Shown here: positions 35,137 to 42,257 of the stretch, piece after piece
Layout: the number at the start of each line of letters is the position of its first letter
Position numbering within the stretch: position 1 is the stretch's first letter
From: Clostridium sp. AWRP
GTDB taxonomy: Bacteria > Bacillota > Clostridia > Clostridiales > Clostridiaceae
DNA: 64,000 nt
NCBI RefSeq assembly: GCF_004006395.2
Contig: NZ_CP029758.2
Location: 1,798,001-1,862,000 of the forward strand
Direction: 5' to 3'
Translations under genes and position numbers: made by a program
Notes under the pieces: generated by a model
Seen by the model: the letters and a program-made list of their open reading frames with translations, nothing else
Database searches by the model: none
What the model was told of the DNA's origin: nothing

Positions 35137-35970
35137 ATGAATAATGTTTTAAAGGATCTATTTGAATTAGAACCTAGTACTTTATTTCAGAGAGCACAGG
35201 AAATAGCTAGGACAAAGAAAAAAGTTTATTGTTCCCCCAATGTGATTAATAGCGGTTGCACTACAAAACCTGCTTGTAGGCATTGTAAATGGAAGAGCTT
35301 CAAAACGGTGAATCCTAACTTTTATGGAGAGAGGAGTTTAGAAGAAGTAGAAAATTGTACAAAAAAACTTGTTAAGGCAGGTGTGGATAGGGTATTTATG
35401 CCTTCAGGTTGGATGGGATATAAAGTGCCACAGCATTACTATAGATATGTACAATCAGTTAAAGAAAATTCTAACATGGAAGTGTATGGGCTTTTTGGAG
35501 CTATTGATAAAGAAAGTATTCAAAATTTGAAAAAATCAGGAATGGATGGCTATCTCTGTGGTTTAGAATCTCCAAATGAAGAAATATATAAGAAATTTAG
35601 ACCAGGAGGAGATACTTTAAAGGATCGTTTATATACTTTAAATACAGCTAAAGAACTTGGACTAAAGATATGGAGTGGATTTCTTGTAGGATTTGGAGAA
35701 ACAGAAGAGGATGATGCAAGGGGATTGGAGATTCTAAAAAAGCTAGATGTAGATTCTTCATCTATACTTCCATTTACACCATTTATTAATACAGATATGA
35801 TGAAAAATAATCCAGCAAATCCTTTTGAATGGGCAAGAGTAATGGCAGTAGCTAGAAATTATATGGAGAGACCAGATTTATTTTCTGACAGTACTGAAGG
35901 ATTTTATTATGAATATGGAATTCTAGGTGGAAGCAATGGATTTTATATATTACCTAAAATTAAAGTGTAA
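35137..35970 (+). CDS. Radical SAM protein with CX5CX2C motif (BioB/HmdB-like)
   Basis: 277 aa radical SAM TIM-barrel of the BioB/HydE/ThiH kind. The cluster motif is C41-TTKPA-C47-RH-C50, that is CX5CX2C instead of the standard CX3CX2C; this spacing is known from HmdB/HcgA, the radical SAM enzyme of [Fe]-hydrogenase cofactor synthesis. SAM-binding features follow: YGERSLEEVENC, GLFGAIDKESIQNLKKSGMD, YLCGLESPNEEIYKKFRPGG, LVGFGETEEDDARGLEIL. ATG 35137 follows GAGGG; a TTG two codons earlier is possible. It lies inside the binding-protein operon, 22 bp after the frameshifted gene. The reaction is unknown; it may build an organic metal ligand. Confidence 0.88.
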   Translation: MNNVLKDLFELEPSTLFQRAQEIARTKKKVYCSPNVINSGCTTKPACRHCKWKSFKTVNPNFYGERSLEEVENCTKKLVKAGVDRVFMPSGWMGYKVPQHYYRYVQSVKENSNMEVYGLFGAIDKESIQNLKKSGMDGYLCGLESPNEEIYKKFRPGGDTLKDRLYTLNTAKELGLKIWSGFLVGFGETEEDDARGLEILKKLDVDSSSILPFTPFINTDMMKNNPANPFEWARVMAVARNYMERPDLFSDSTEGFYYEYGILGGSNGFYILPKIKV

Positions 35971-35988
35971 TCAATTCAATTTTTGTAA

Positions 35989-36020
35989 AAGCCACAAAAT
36001 TTCATTATGTTTTGTGGCTT
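35989..36020 (+). other. Intra-operon hairpin without T tract
   Basis: AAGCCACAAAA / TTTTGTGGCTT, perfect 11-bp stem between the radical SAM gene and the next binding protein. It is followed by AAGCAAATC rather than Ts, so it more likely protects or processes mRNA than terminates. Confidence 0.6.
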
Positions 36021-36048
36021 AAGCAAATCGAAGGGAATGAATGTAAAT

Positions 36049-37143
36049 ATGTTTAAAAAATTAAAAACAAACAATCTAATTACTGTATTAATTATTGCAT
36101 GCATGATTTTAGTTACAGGTCTTATGGGTTGTGAAAATAAGAGTTCATCTCCAAGTGCAAGTTCAAATAAAAAATCACAAAGTACTAAAACTATTGTAGA
36201 CATGGATGGAAATTCGGTTAAGGTTCCTGTGAAGGTTACTAAAGTGGCAACTTCTTGGCCTGGATTTTGCAATGCACTTTTTACAGTTAGTGGTAAAAAC
36301 AATAAAATAGTTGCAACATCTCCGGCTATCAAAAAATATTATCCTTGGGCTATTAAATTGTATCCACAACTTAAAAATATATCTTACCCATTTAATGGAC
36401 AAACCACTAATATTGAACAATTAGTAAAGTCTAAACCAGATGTAGCATTTTTACGTAAAGGCGACAGTATACAAAAAGTTAAAGAAGCAGGTATACCTGT
36501 AGTTATGATTGATTATAAACATAATAGCATAGAAGACATAATAAATAGTGTTGTTATAACAGGTAAAGTGCTAGGAGAAGATGAATATAAGAAAGCAGAA
36601 CAGTATAAAGATTATTTTAACAAAAATATAAGTAAAGTATCTTCTATAACTTCTAAAATACCTGAAAATGAAAGACCTAAGGTAATTTATTTATCTGTGC
36701 AAAATGAAAGTATTTCGGTATGGGGTAAAAACATGCCTCAAAATGAAACTATAAATATGGTAGGAGCAATAAATGAAGCAGCTAATGAGATAGATGGATA
36801 TAAAGAAGTTTCCATGGAGCAAATGCTTAAGTGGAATCCAGATGAGATAATAGTAGATGGTAATCTTAAAAAAAGTAAAGTAGCAAAAAATCCTTCATGG
36901 AAGCAATTAAAGGCGGTAAAAGACAATAAAGTATTTGTAAGTCCTAGCGGTGTTTTTTCATGGGCAAGACTTGGAACAGAATCAGCACTGCAATTATTGT
37001 GGATGGCTAAGAACATATATCCACAAAAATTTGAAGATATTGATATTGCAAAAGAAACAAAATATTTTTACAAAAATTTCTTTGAATATGAATTAAAGGA
37101 TAATGAAGTTAAAGAAATACTAAATTGTGAAAATCCAATTTAA
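36049..37143 (+). CDS. ABC transporter substrate-binding lipoprotein
   Basis: 364 aa. Signal peptide KLKTNNLITVLIIACMILV ending in lipobox LMGC, then class III fold: TIVDMDGNSVKVPVKVTKVA, NIEQLVKSKPDVAFLRKGDS, GAINEAANEIDGYKEVSMEQ, MLKWNPDEIIVDGNL. ATG 36049 is taken as start because the signal peptide begins there; AAGGG is 13 nt upstream and an ATG at 36037 is an alternative. Same family as the binding proteins at 25851 and 38917 but with a different pocket region. Part of the second, riboswitch-led unit. Confidence 0.92.
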   Translation: MFKKLKTNNLITVLIIACMILVTGLMGCENKSSSPSASSNKKSQSTKTIVDMDGNSVKVPVKVTKVATSWPGFCNALFTVSGKNNKIVATSPAIKKYYPWAIKLYPQLKNISYPFNGQTTNIEQLVKSKPDVAFLRKGDSIQKVKEAGIPVVMIDYKHNSIEDIINSVVITGKVLGEDEYKKAEQYKDYFNKNISKVSSITSKIPENERPKVIYLSVQNESISVWGKNMPQNETINMVGAINEAANEIDGYKEVSMEQMLKWNPDEIIVDGNLKKSKVAKNPSWKQLKAVKDNKVFVSPSGVFSWARLGTESALQLLWMAKNIYPQKFEDIDIAKETKYFYKNFFEYELKDNEVKEILNCENPI

Positions 37144-37234
37144 ATGAGTATTAAAACAAAAGTAAATATTTTAACTAATGTAAAGACAAGCAGTATGAAT
37201 TAAATATAACTAATATAAAAATGGGGGAGCAATT

Positions 37235-38005
37235 ATGTGGGAAATATATGATGAGTTAATAGAATTAATACCTAAGGATTTAGTTATAAAGGATTTTGTA
37301 GCAGGATTAAACTGGTTTTTAGTGGAATCTGTTGGAACAGGGATGGCAATGACGCCTAAAGAGGGAAGTTCCTATTTGCAGATAGCGGGTAATGTGGTTG
37401 GAATGAAAGTCTATGAGGTGGCAAAACTTATAAAATCTTGGAGTAATTATGAAGCAGCTTTAGGATTAGCAGCAATTAATTCTGTAATTAATACTCCCTA
37501 TAATGTAGAAACATTTGGTGGCATTAAGATAAGTCAACAACCCAATATTAATGACTTTGAATACATGAAAGATAAAATAAAGGGAAAAAAAGTAGCTGTT
37601 ATAGGACATTTCCCGGATCTTGAACCTTTGGCTGAGATATGTCAACTTTCCATACTTGAAAGAATTCCACAAAAGGGAGATTTCCCAGATCCATCCTGTG
37701 AATATTTATTACCCCAGCAGGAATTTGTGTTTATAACAGGAACTACTTTAATAAATAAAACCTTACCGAGACTTCTTCAGCTTAGTAAAAATGCATACGT
37801 TACTGTTGTAGGACCTAGTACACCTATGACTAAGTGCTTATATAAGTATGGTATTAATATGCTTGCAGGTACTGTAGTTACAGAACGTAATAAAGTATGG
37901 AAGTTAATCAAAGAAGGTGGTAGACATGAATTTTTTAATAACGGGGCACTCATGGTTAAAATTCCCAAAGATAAGGTAAAACAAATATCAAGTAATCCTT
38001 TTTAA
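37235..38005 (+). CDS. DUF4213/DUF364 putative heavy-metal-chelation protein
   Basis: 256 aa. The N-terminal ~85 residues match DUF4213 (enolase-N-like; WEIYDELIELIP, GTGMAMTP, SNYEAALGLAAINSVINT). The rest is DUF364, a Rossmann-like lobe (KGKKVAVIGHFPDLEPLAEI, ERIPQKGDFPDPSCEYLLPQ, TGTTLINKTLPRLLQLSK, VVGPSTPMT). A Desulfitobacterium homologue's structure suggested a metal-chelation or enzymatic pocket between the lobes; no activity is established. GGGGAG lies 7 nt before ATG. Cytoplasmic, the first of two tandem paralogues 36 bp apart, inside the binding-protein operon. Confidence 0.9.
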   Translation: MWEIYDELIELIPKDLVIKDFVAGLNWFLVESVGTGMAMTPKEGSSYLQIAGNVVGMKVYEVAKLIKSWSNYEAALGLAAINSVINTPYNVETFGGIKISQQPNINDFEYMKDKIKGKKVAVIGHFPDLEPLAEICQLSILERIPQKGDFPDPSCEYLLPQQEFVFITGTTLINKTLPRLLQLSKNAYVTVVGPSTPMTKCLYKYGINMLAGTVVTERNKVWKLIKEGGRHEFFNNGALMVKIPKDKVKQISSNPF

Positions 38006-38041
38006 TACATGGAAATTAGCAACAACAATGGGGGACAAATT

Positions 38042-38836
38042 ATGTGGGAGATATATAATGATCTTATTTCAACGATACCAGAAAATATAAGAATAAAGAG
38101 GTGTTTAATGGGAGTAAATTGGTTTTTGGTGGAGTCCGAGGGGATTGGCATGGCAATGAGACCTTTAGAAGTGTATGGTAAGGTAAGCATTCCTGAGCAT
38201 ATAGCAGGAATGAGGGTTTGTGAAATAGCCAGGTATGTAAAGTCCTGGAACAATTACGAGGCTGCACTTGGATTAGCAGCAATAAATTCTGCAATAAATA
38301 CTGAAAATAATGTTTCTAAAATTTATCCCGGTGATATAAATGGACAACCTAATGAATCTTCATTTATATCGTTAAAGGAACAAATAATAGGAAAAAATGT
38401 TACAGTAATTGGACATTTCCCGAGAGTAGAAGCACTTAGAAGAATATGTAAACTATCAATATTGGAAAGAAAACCTGACGAGGGAGATTACCCTGATCCA
38501 GCCTGTGAGTACATTTTACCTTATCAGGATTATGTTTTTATAACAGGAACGACTATTATAAATAAAACTCTTCCAAGGCTTCTTGAATTGAGTAAAAATG
38601 CAAATGTAATATTAATTGGACCAAGTGTTCCTATAACTGAAATGCTGTTCAGTTATGGGGTTGACGTATTAGCTGGTACAGTCATTGTTGAAAAGGAAAA
38701 AGCTTGGGATGTTATACAAGAAGGCAATCCAACAAAATTTTTTAAACGGGGTGCCAGAAGAGTTAACATAAGTTTTGAAGATTATAAAAATGTACAATTG
38801 AAAGATGAAATTCAGTTAAGTCAGAAAGATATTTAA
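38042..38836 (+). CDS. DUF4213/DUF364 putative heavy-metal-chelation protein, second copy
   Basis: 264 aa paralogue of the preceding gene over its whole length (WEIYNDLISTIPENIRIKRC, GIGMAMRP, NNYEAALGLAAINSAINTEN, TVIGHFPRVEALRRICKLSI, ERKPDEGDYPDPACEYILPY, GTTIINKTLPRLLELSKNAN), with a slightly longer charged C-terminus. ATG 38042 follows GGGGGAC; the frame upstream to 38009 lacks a ribosome site. Retention of both copies with conserved interdomain motifs suggests a heterodimer or two related substrates. Confidence 0.9.
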   Translation: MWEIYNDLISTIPENIRIKRCLMGVNWFLVESEGIGMAMRPLEVYGKVSIPEHIAGMRVCEIARYVKSWNNYEAALGLAAINSAINTENNVSKIYPGDINGQPNESSFISLKEQIIGKNVTVIGHFPRVEALRRICKLSILERKPDEGDYPDPACEYILPYQDYVFITGTTIINKTLPRLLELSKNANVILIGPSVPITEMLFSYGVDVLAGTVIVEKEKAWDVIQEGNPTKFFKRGARRVNISFEDYKNVQLKDEIQLSQKDI

Positions 38837-38916
38837 AAGAGAATCAAATTAAGTTATCTGAAACAGGTAAGGCTGTTTAATTGATATAAAAAATTAAGAT
38901 AGGATGTGAAAGTATA

Positions 38917-40008
38917 ATGAAAAAAGTAAGAAGAGCTAGAAATTTAATTGCAATTATTTTTGCAGCTGTGTTTTTGCTAGCAGGATGTGGACAAAGTAGC
39001 ACAGATTCCACAAAGAGTAGTGGAAAATCGCAGCAAAAAGTTATAACTGATGCTGCAGGGAAGAAAGTGAAAGTTCCTGCCAAAATTGATAAAATAGCCG
39101 ATGCATGGCCGGCACATAATGAAATGGTAACTATGCTTGGAGCTGGAAATAAGATAGTTTCAACAATTTCTACTCCGCAATCTGTTCCGTGGCTTTATAA
39201 AGTAAATCCACAGATGAAAAGTGCAGTTACTGACTTTACAAATGAAAATGTAAATACAGAAGAAGTGTTAAAGACAAAACCTGATATATTGTTTATGCCG
39301 ATAAATTCTAAGACAGCAGGAAAGGTAAAGGAACTTGGAATTCCTACAGTACAATTAAGTTTTACGGACTTTGACAGCATGAAAAAGACTGTTAAATTAA
39401 CAGGAGAAATTCTTGGAGGGGATTCAGTAAAGAGAGCGGACAAATATATTTCTTATTTAGATAGCAAATTGAAAATGGTAACAGATGTAACATCCAAGAT
39501 ACCGGATTCACAAAAGCCAAAAGTATTACATATAATATCTTTTTCACCACTTACGGTAGATGGAAAGAATACTATGATTGACTCATGGATAAAAGCAGCA
39601 GGTGGAATAAATGCAGCATCTGAAATAACTGGTAATATGAAAGTAACTTCTACAGAGCAAATACTTAAATGGAATCCAGATGTTATAATACTTGGGAGTA
39701 ATACCTTAACTAATGCAAAAAGTGCTATAAAGAATGTAGACCAGTTAACTCAAAATTCAACCTGGAGCCAGATAAATGCTGTTAAGAATAGGAAGGTTTA
39801 TATAAATCCAACAGGAGCATTTTTGTGGGACAGATATGGTGCAGAAGAAGCATTACAGATACAATGGGCAGCAAAGACACTTCATCCTGACAAATTTAAA
39901 AATGTAGATATAGTTAAAGAAACTAGAAATTTTTATAAGACATTTCTGAATTATGATCTTACAGAGGAAGAGGCAAACAAAATTATAAATGATAAAAATC
40001 CTGATTAA
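38917..40008 (+). CDS. ABC transporter substrate-binding lipoprotein
   Basis: 363 aa. Signal peptide IAIIFAAVFLLAGC (Cys 24), then class III fold: VITDAAGKKVKVPAKIDKIA, WPAHNEMVTMLGAGNKIVST, PWLYKVNPQMKSAVTDFTNE, GGINAASEITGNMKVTSTEQ, ILKWNPDVIILGSN. Close paralogue of the minus-strand protein at 25851 (about two-thirds of residues look identical by eye). Last gene of the second unit. GGATGTGAAAG precedes ATG, a mediocre ribosome site. Confidence 0.93.
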   Translation: MKKVRRARNLIAIIFAAVFLLAGCGQSSTDSTKSSGKSQQKVITDAAGKKVKVPAKIDKIADAWPAHNEMVTMLGAGNKIVSTISTPQSVPWLYKVNPQMKSAVTDFTNENVNTEEVLKTKPDILFMPINSKTAGKVKELGIPTVQLSFTDFDSMKKTVKLTGEILGGDSVKRADKYISYLDSKLKMVTDVTSKIPDSQKPKVLHIISFSPLTVDGKNTMIDSWIKAAGGINAASEITGNMKVTSTEQILKWNPDVIILGSNTLTNAKSAIKNVDQLTQNSTWSQINAVKNRKVYINPTGAFLWDRYGAEEALQIQWAAKTLHPDKFKNVDIVKETRNFYKTFLNYDLTEEEANKIINDKNPD

Positions 40009-40062
40009 CTAATATAAATAAAAAATAAATATAATGTATAAGCCCATTTGAAACATTAAGTT

Positions 40063-40093
40063 GGCGAGGAGCAGAAAATAAATCTACTCCTCA
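40063..40093. terminator. Bidirectional hairpin between convergent genes
   Basis: GAGGAG / CTCCTC extended by AGA/TCT around AAATAAA. It overlaps the last codons of the MerR-like gene; the T tract is weak on both strands. Confidence 0.55.
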
Positions 40094-40686
40094 CAAAATC
40101 TAAATAATTTAAACCATTTTTGTTTCTTTTGCTTCTTTCTCTCCTTTCGGCTGATATATTCAGATTGATCATTTTGAATTTGTTCAACTAATTCTTTAGT
40201 ATTTGTAATAGAATCAAATAGGGAATTTTTATCATTTAATATCTTAGACAAATTATCATTAATTAGAGAACTGCTTTTTTCAATATCACTTTTAATTATG
40301 TTTGTATTGTTTTGCATAATATCTGAAACAGATTGTTTAATAATAGTTTCTATTTCAGGCTTTAGCAAATTGGATATTGCTTGTGCTGCAAATTCTAAAT
40401 CTTTTTGATTACTAAATAGAGAAGAATCATTATCTAAGAAATATTGTTTAATTTGTTGTGTTGTATAATGTTTTTCTTTGGATAAGTATTGAATCATTTT
40501 TAATTTGTTAATATCATCTTCAGTAAAATTTCTATATTTACAGTGATGATTGGAATTTAAATAATCTTTGAAGGTAAGGCAGTAATTTCTAATTGCTTGA
40601 GTGCTGGTGTTTAATAATTTTGCAACATCTTTTGTCTTGTAAGTATTTATTTTGAAATCGCTTATGTTTATTGATTTGTTTTCCAT
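40084..40686 (-). CDS. MerR-like regulator with coiled-coil tail
   Basis: 200 aa. N-terminal MerR-type winged helix (KTKDVAKLLNTSTQAIRNYC, then YRNFTEDDINKLKMIQYLSK, then HYTTQQIKQYFL), followed by ~100 residues of predicted coiled coil (ISNLLKPEIETIIKQSVSDI and onward) and a very basic end (SRKERKKQKKQKWFKLFR). There are no metal-binding cysteines as in CueR/MerR, so it is not an obvious metal sensor; the layout recalls small phage or plasmid MerR-like and RacA-like DNA-binding proteins. ATG 40686 follows AAGGAGTGG; a frame 10 codons longer lacks a site. It is convergent with the metal island. Confidence 0.82.
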   Translation of the reverse strand: MENKSINISDFKINTYKTKDVAKLLNTSTQAIRNYCLTFKDYLNSNHHCKYRNFTEDDINKLKMIQYLSKEKHYTTQQIKQYFLDNDSSLFSNQKDLEFAAQAISNLLKPEIETIIKQSVSDIMQNNTNIIKSDIEKSSSLINDNLSKILNDKNSLFDSITNTKELVEQIQNDQSEYISRKERKKQKKQKWFKLFRFCEE

Positions 40687-40784
40687 AGTTACCACTCCTT
40701 TTACAATATTATACAATTAATTGGAAATATTATCAAGATAATTTTTATATAAAATGCTTATTGTAAATAAAGTTCTTGACATGG

Positions 40785-40820
40785 GAAAATTCCATCTGAT
40801 GCTAAGAATTCTGCTTATTT
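40785..40820 (+). repeat. 3'-end fragment of the 185-bp structured repeat
   Basis: CCATCTGATGCTAAGAATTCTGCTTAT matches the 3' end of the full copies (ATCTGATGCAAAGAACTCTGTTTAT at 61033-61059). It lies ~120 bp before a full copy. The rest of 40700-40938 is AT-rich and holds a TATGATATAAT box but no gene. Confidence 0.65.
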
Positions 40821-40938
40821 AATTAATTTATGATATAATATTTTTAAGGATATTTTTTACTAAATTACAATACTTTATATTAGAAACCAATTATATTCTA
40901 TTATTTAAAAAATTTATTATATTAAGCTGTGGAAAATC

Positions 40939-41126
40939 TTTATCCGATGGCTACCATCCGTAATACCCCCATCGCACTCTGTGAAAGCGACTATCACCAA
41001 ATCAAAGATTTGGGATATCTGCTTTTCTTATAAAAGTGTGGGATAACGGCTGCTACGCCCCTGGATAACGATTCCTAAGTTTCAGATGGAGAAAAAACTC
41101 CACCTGAAACCAAGAACTCTGTTTAT
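40939..41126 (+). repeat. Structured interspersed repeat, full copy A
   Basis: 188 bp from TTTATCCGATGGCTACC to AAGAACTCTGTTTAT. It shares its whole length with 60876-61060, with compensatory changes in hairpins: here TTTCAGATGGAG/CTCCACCTGAAA, there CATCAGGTGGAGT/ACTTTATCTGATG; CAAATCAAAGATTTG here, CAAATCGAAGAATTTG there. Conserved single-stranded words: GGATAACGATT, AAAGCGACT, ATATCTGCTTTT. It ends 50 bp before the formate dehydrogenase relic. It looks like a transcribed structured RNA or an IS605-type end/guide-RNA relic; family unassigned. Confidence 0.7.
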
Positions 41127-41175
41127 CTCTTTAGAAGGCGGAAAAGCCCAAATTTAAAGAAAGGAGTGTAATAAT

Positions 41176-41456
41176 ATGAAAAGTATACTAACTACTTGTC
41201 CTTATTTTGGAACAGGATGTACGTTTTTTCAAATGTAAAGGATATCAAAATTATTAGAGTAACTCCGGATAATGATGTAAATTCAGTAAACCAAGGTAAG
41301 CTTTGTTCAAAAGGACGTTTTGGTTTTGATTTTGTACATAATCATACAGGGACTATGACGAGACGTTGTTGGGGATTAAATGGTGCAGATCCAGAAGAAT
41401 TTTTGGAAATTAGCCCTGCAGATGCAAAGAAGCTTAAAAATCAAGGATTTTTTTAA
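41176..41456 (+). pseudogene. fdhF: Formate dehydrogenase (FdhF-type) deletion relic
   Basis: It opens with the FdhF N-terminus (ILTTCPYFGTGC; the second cluster Cys of CPYCGTGC is Phe), shifts frame in a T-run near 41228, and goes on through IKIIRVTPDNDVNSVNQGKL and CSKGRFGFDFVHN. It then jumps directly to the family's C-terminal HTGTMTRRCWGLNGADPEEF and LEISPADAKKL before stopping. Some 500+ codons, including the Mo/W-bis-MGD centre and the Cys/SeCys site, are missing. AAGGAGTG still precedes the ATG. It heads the HycB-hydrogenase operon, so that complex has lost its formate-active subunit here. Confidence 0.9.
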
Positions 41457-41640
41457 TGTTGGTACATAGAGCTTTTCTCATTTTCTATTTTTATTTATGC
41501 ATACTTTAATAATTTTATCTGATGTTAGGTAAAAAGTGAGGAAGTACTATGATATAAATTTTAGGCCTTATGGGGCTAGAAAAATAAAAGCCTTAGAATT
41601 ATCTTAAAGGCTAAAATAACTTATAAGGGGGTAATTGAAT

Positions 41641-42222
41641 ATGAAACTTAACTCTTTTGTAGTAGCTGATGCCCATAAATGTATTGGGTGTAAAGCTTGC
41701 GAACTTGCCTGTGCTGCTTCTCATTCTGACAATGAAGGGAAGACAGTGGGAACAGTAGAGACTCCAATTATGCCGCGGCTTTTTCTTGTTAAAACGGCTG
41801 AAGTAACTGTGCCTATTCAATGTCGACAGTGTGAAGATGCTCCTTGTGCCAATGTTTGTCCGGTAAGGGCTATTAGCCAGATTGACAATAAGATTGTGGT
41901 TGATACCGAAGCTTGTGTAGGATGTAAAACTTGCATAATGGCTTGTCCATTTGGTGCAATGGATCTTGTACCTAAGTATAAAGATGGTCAGCTAGTTACT
42001 CAAAATGTGCTTATGTCTGAAACGGATGATGGTTTAGTAAAAAAGGAAGTAGTTGTGGCACATAAATGTGATTTGTGTATTGATCAGCCTGATGGACCGG
42101 CTTGTGTTAGGGCATGTCCAGAGAAAGCATTGGAACTTATTGAACTAAAACAAGTAAAAAAGAAACGAAACATAGAGGCAGTTGATAATCTTTGGAATTT
42201 GGTGAAAGGTGTTTTTGACTAG
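41641..42222 (+). CDS. HycB-like 4x[4Fe-4S] electron-transfer protein
   Basis: 193 aa ferredoxin-like subunit with four Cys clusters: CIGCKACELAC, CRQCEDAPCANVCP, CVGCKTCIMACPFG and CDLCIDQPDGPACVRACP. It belongs to the HycB/CooF/DmsB-like family that links a molybdopterin enzyme to a hydrogenase. ATG 41641 is 9 nt from GGGGG; a TTG two codons earlier is possible. It lies between the formate dehydrogenase relic and hydrogenase, as HycB2 does in the hydrogen-dependent CO2 reductase of Acetobacterium. All cluster ligands are intact. Confidence 0.93.
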   Translation: MKLNSFVVADAHKCIGCKACELACAASHSDNEGKTVGTVETPIMPRLFLVKTAEVTVPIQCRQCEDAPCANVCPVRAISQIDNKIVVDTEACVGCKTCIMACPFGAMDLVPKYKDGQLVTQNVLMSETDDGLVKKEVVVAHKCDLCIDQPDGPACVRACPEKALELIELKQVKKKRNIEAVDNLWNLVKGVFD

Positions 42223-42257
42223 AAGCTTAATTTGAAATAAGATAGGAGGCGATTGTT

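Noticed and set aside
35137..40008. [Fe]-hydrogenase (Hmd) FeGP-cofactor biosynthesis locus
   Set aside because: Only the radical SAM motif resembles HmdB. No hmd gene or other hcg genes were recognised nearby, so the link is limited to enzyme type.
25851..40008. Cobalamin (BtuFCD) uptake operon
   Set aside because: The transporter family fits, but no cobalamin riboswitch and no cob/cbi genes are present; leaders are of the ZTP type and the companions are MoeA-like and DUF364 proteins.
40939..41126. CRISPR array or tandem repeat
   Set aside because: The copies are dispersed, ~185 bp long and without regular spacers; no cas gene is present.
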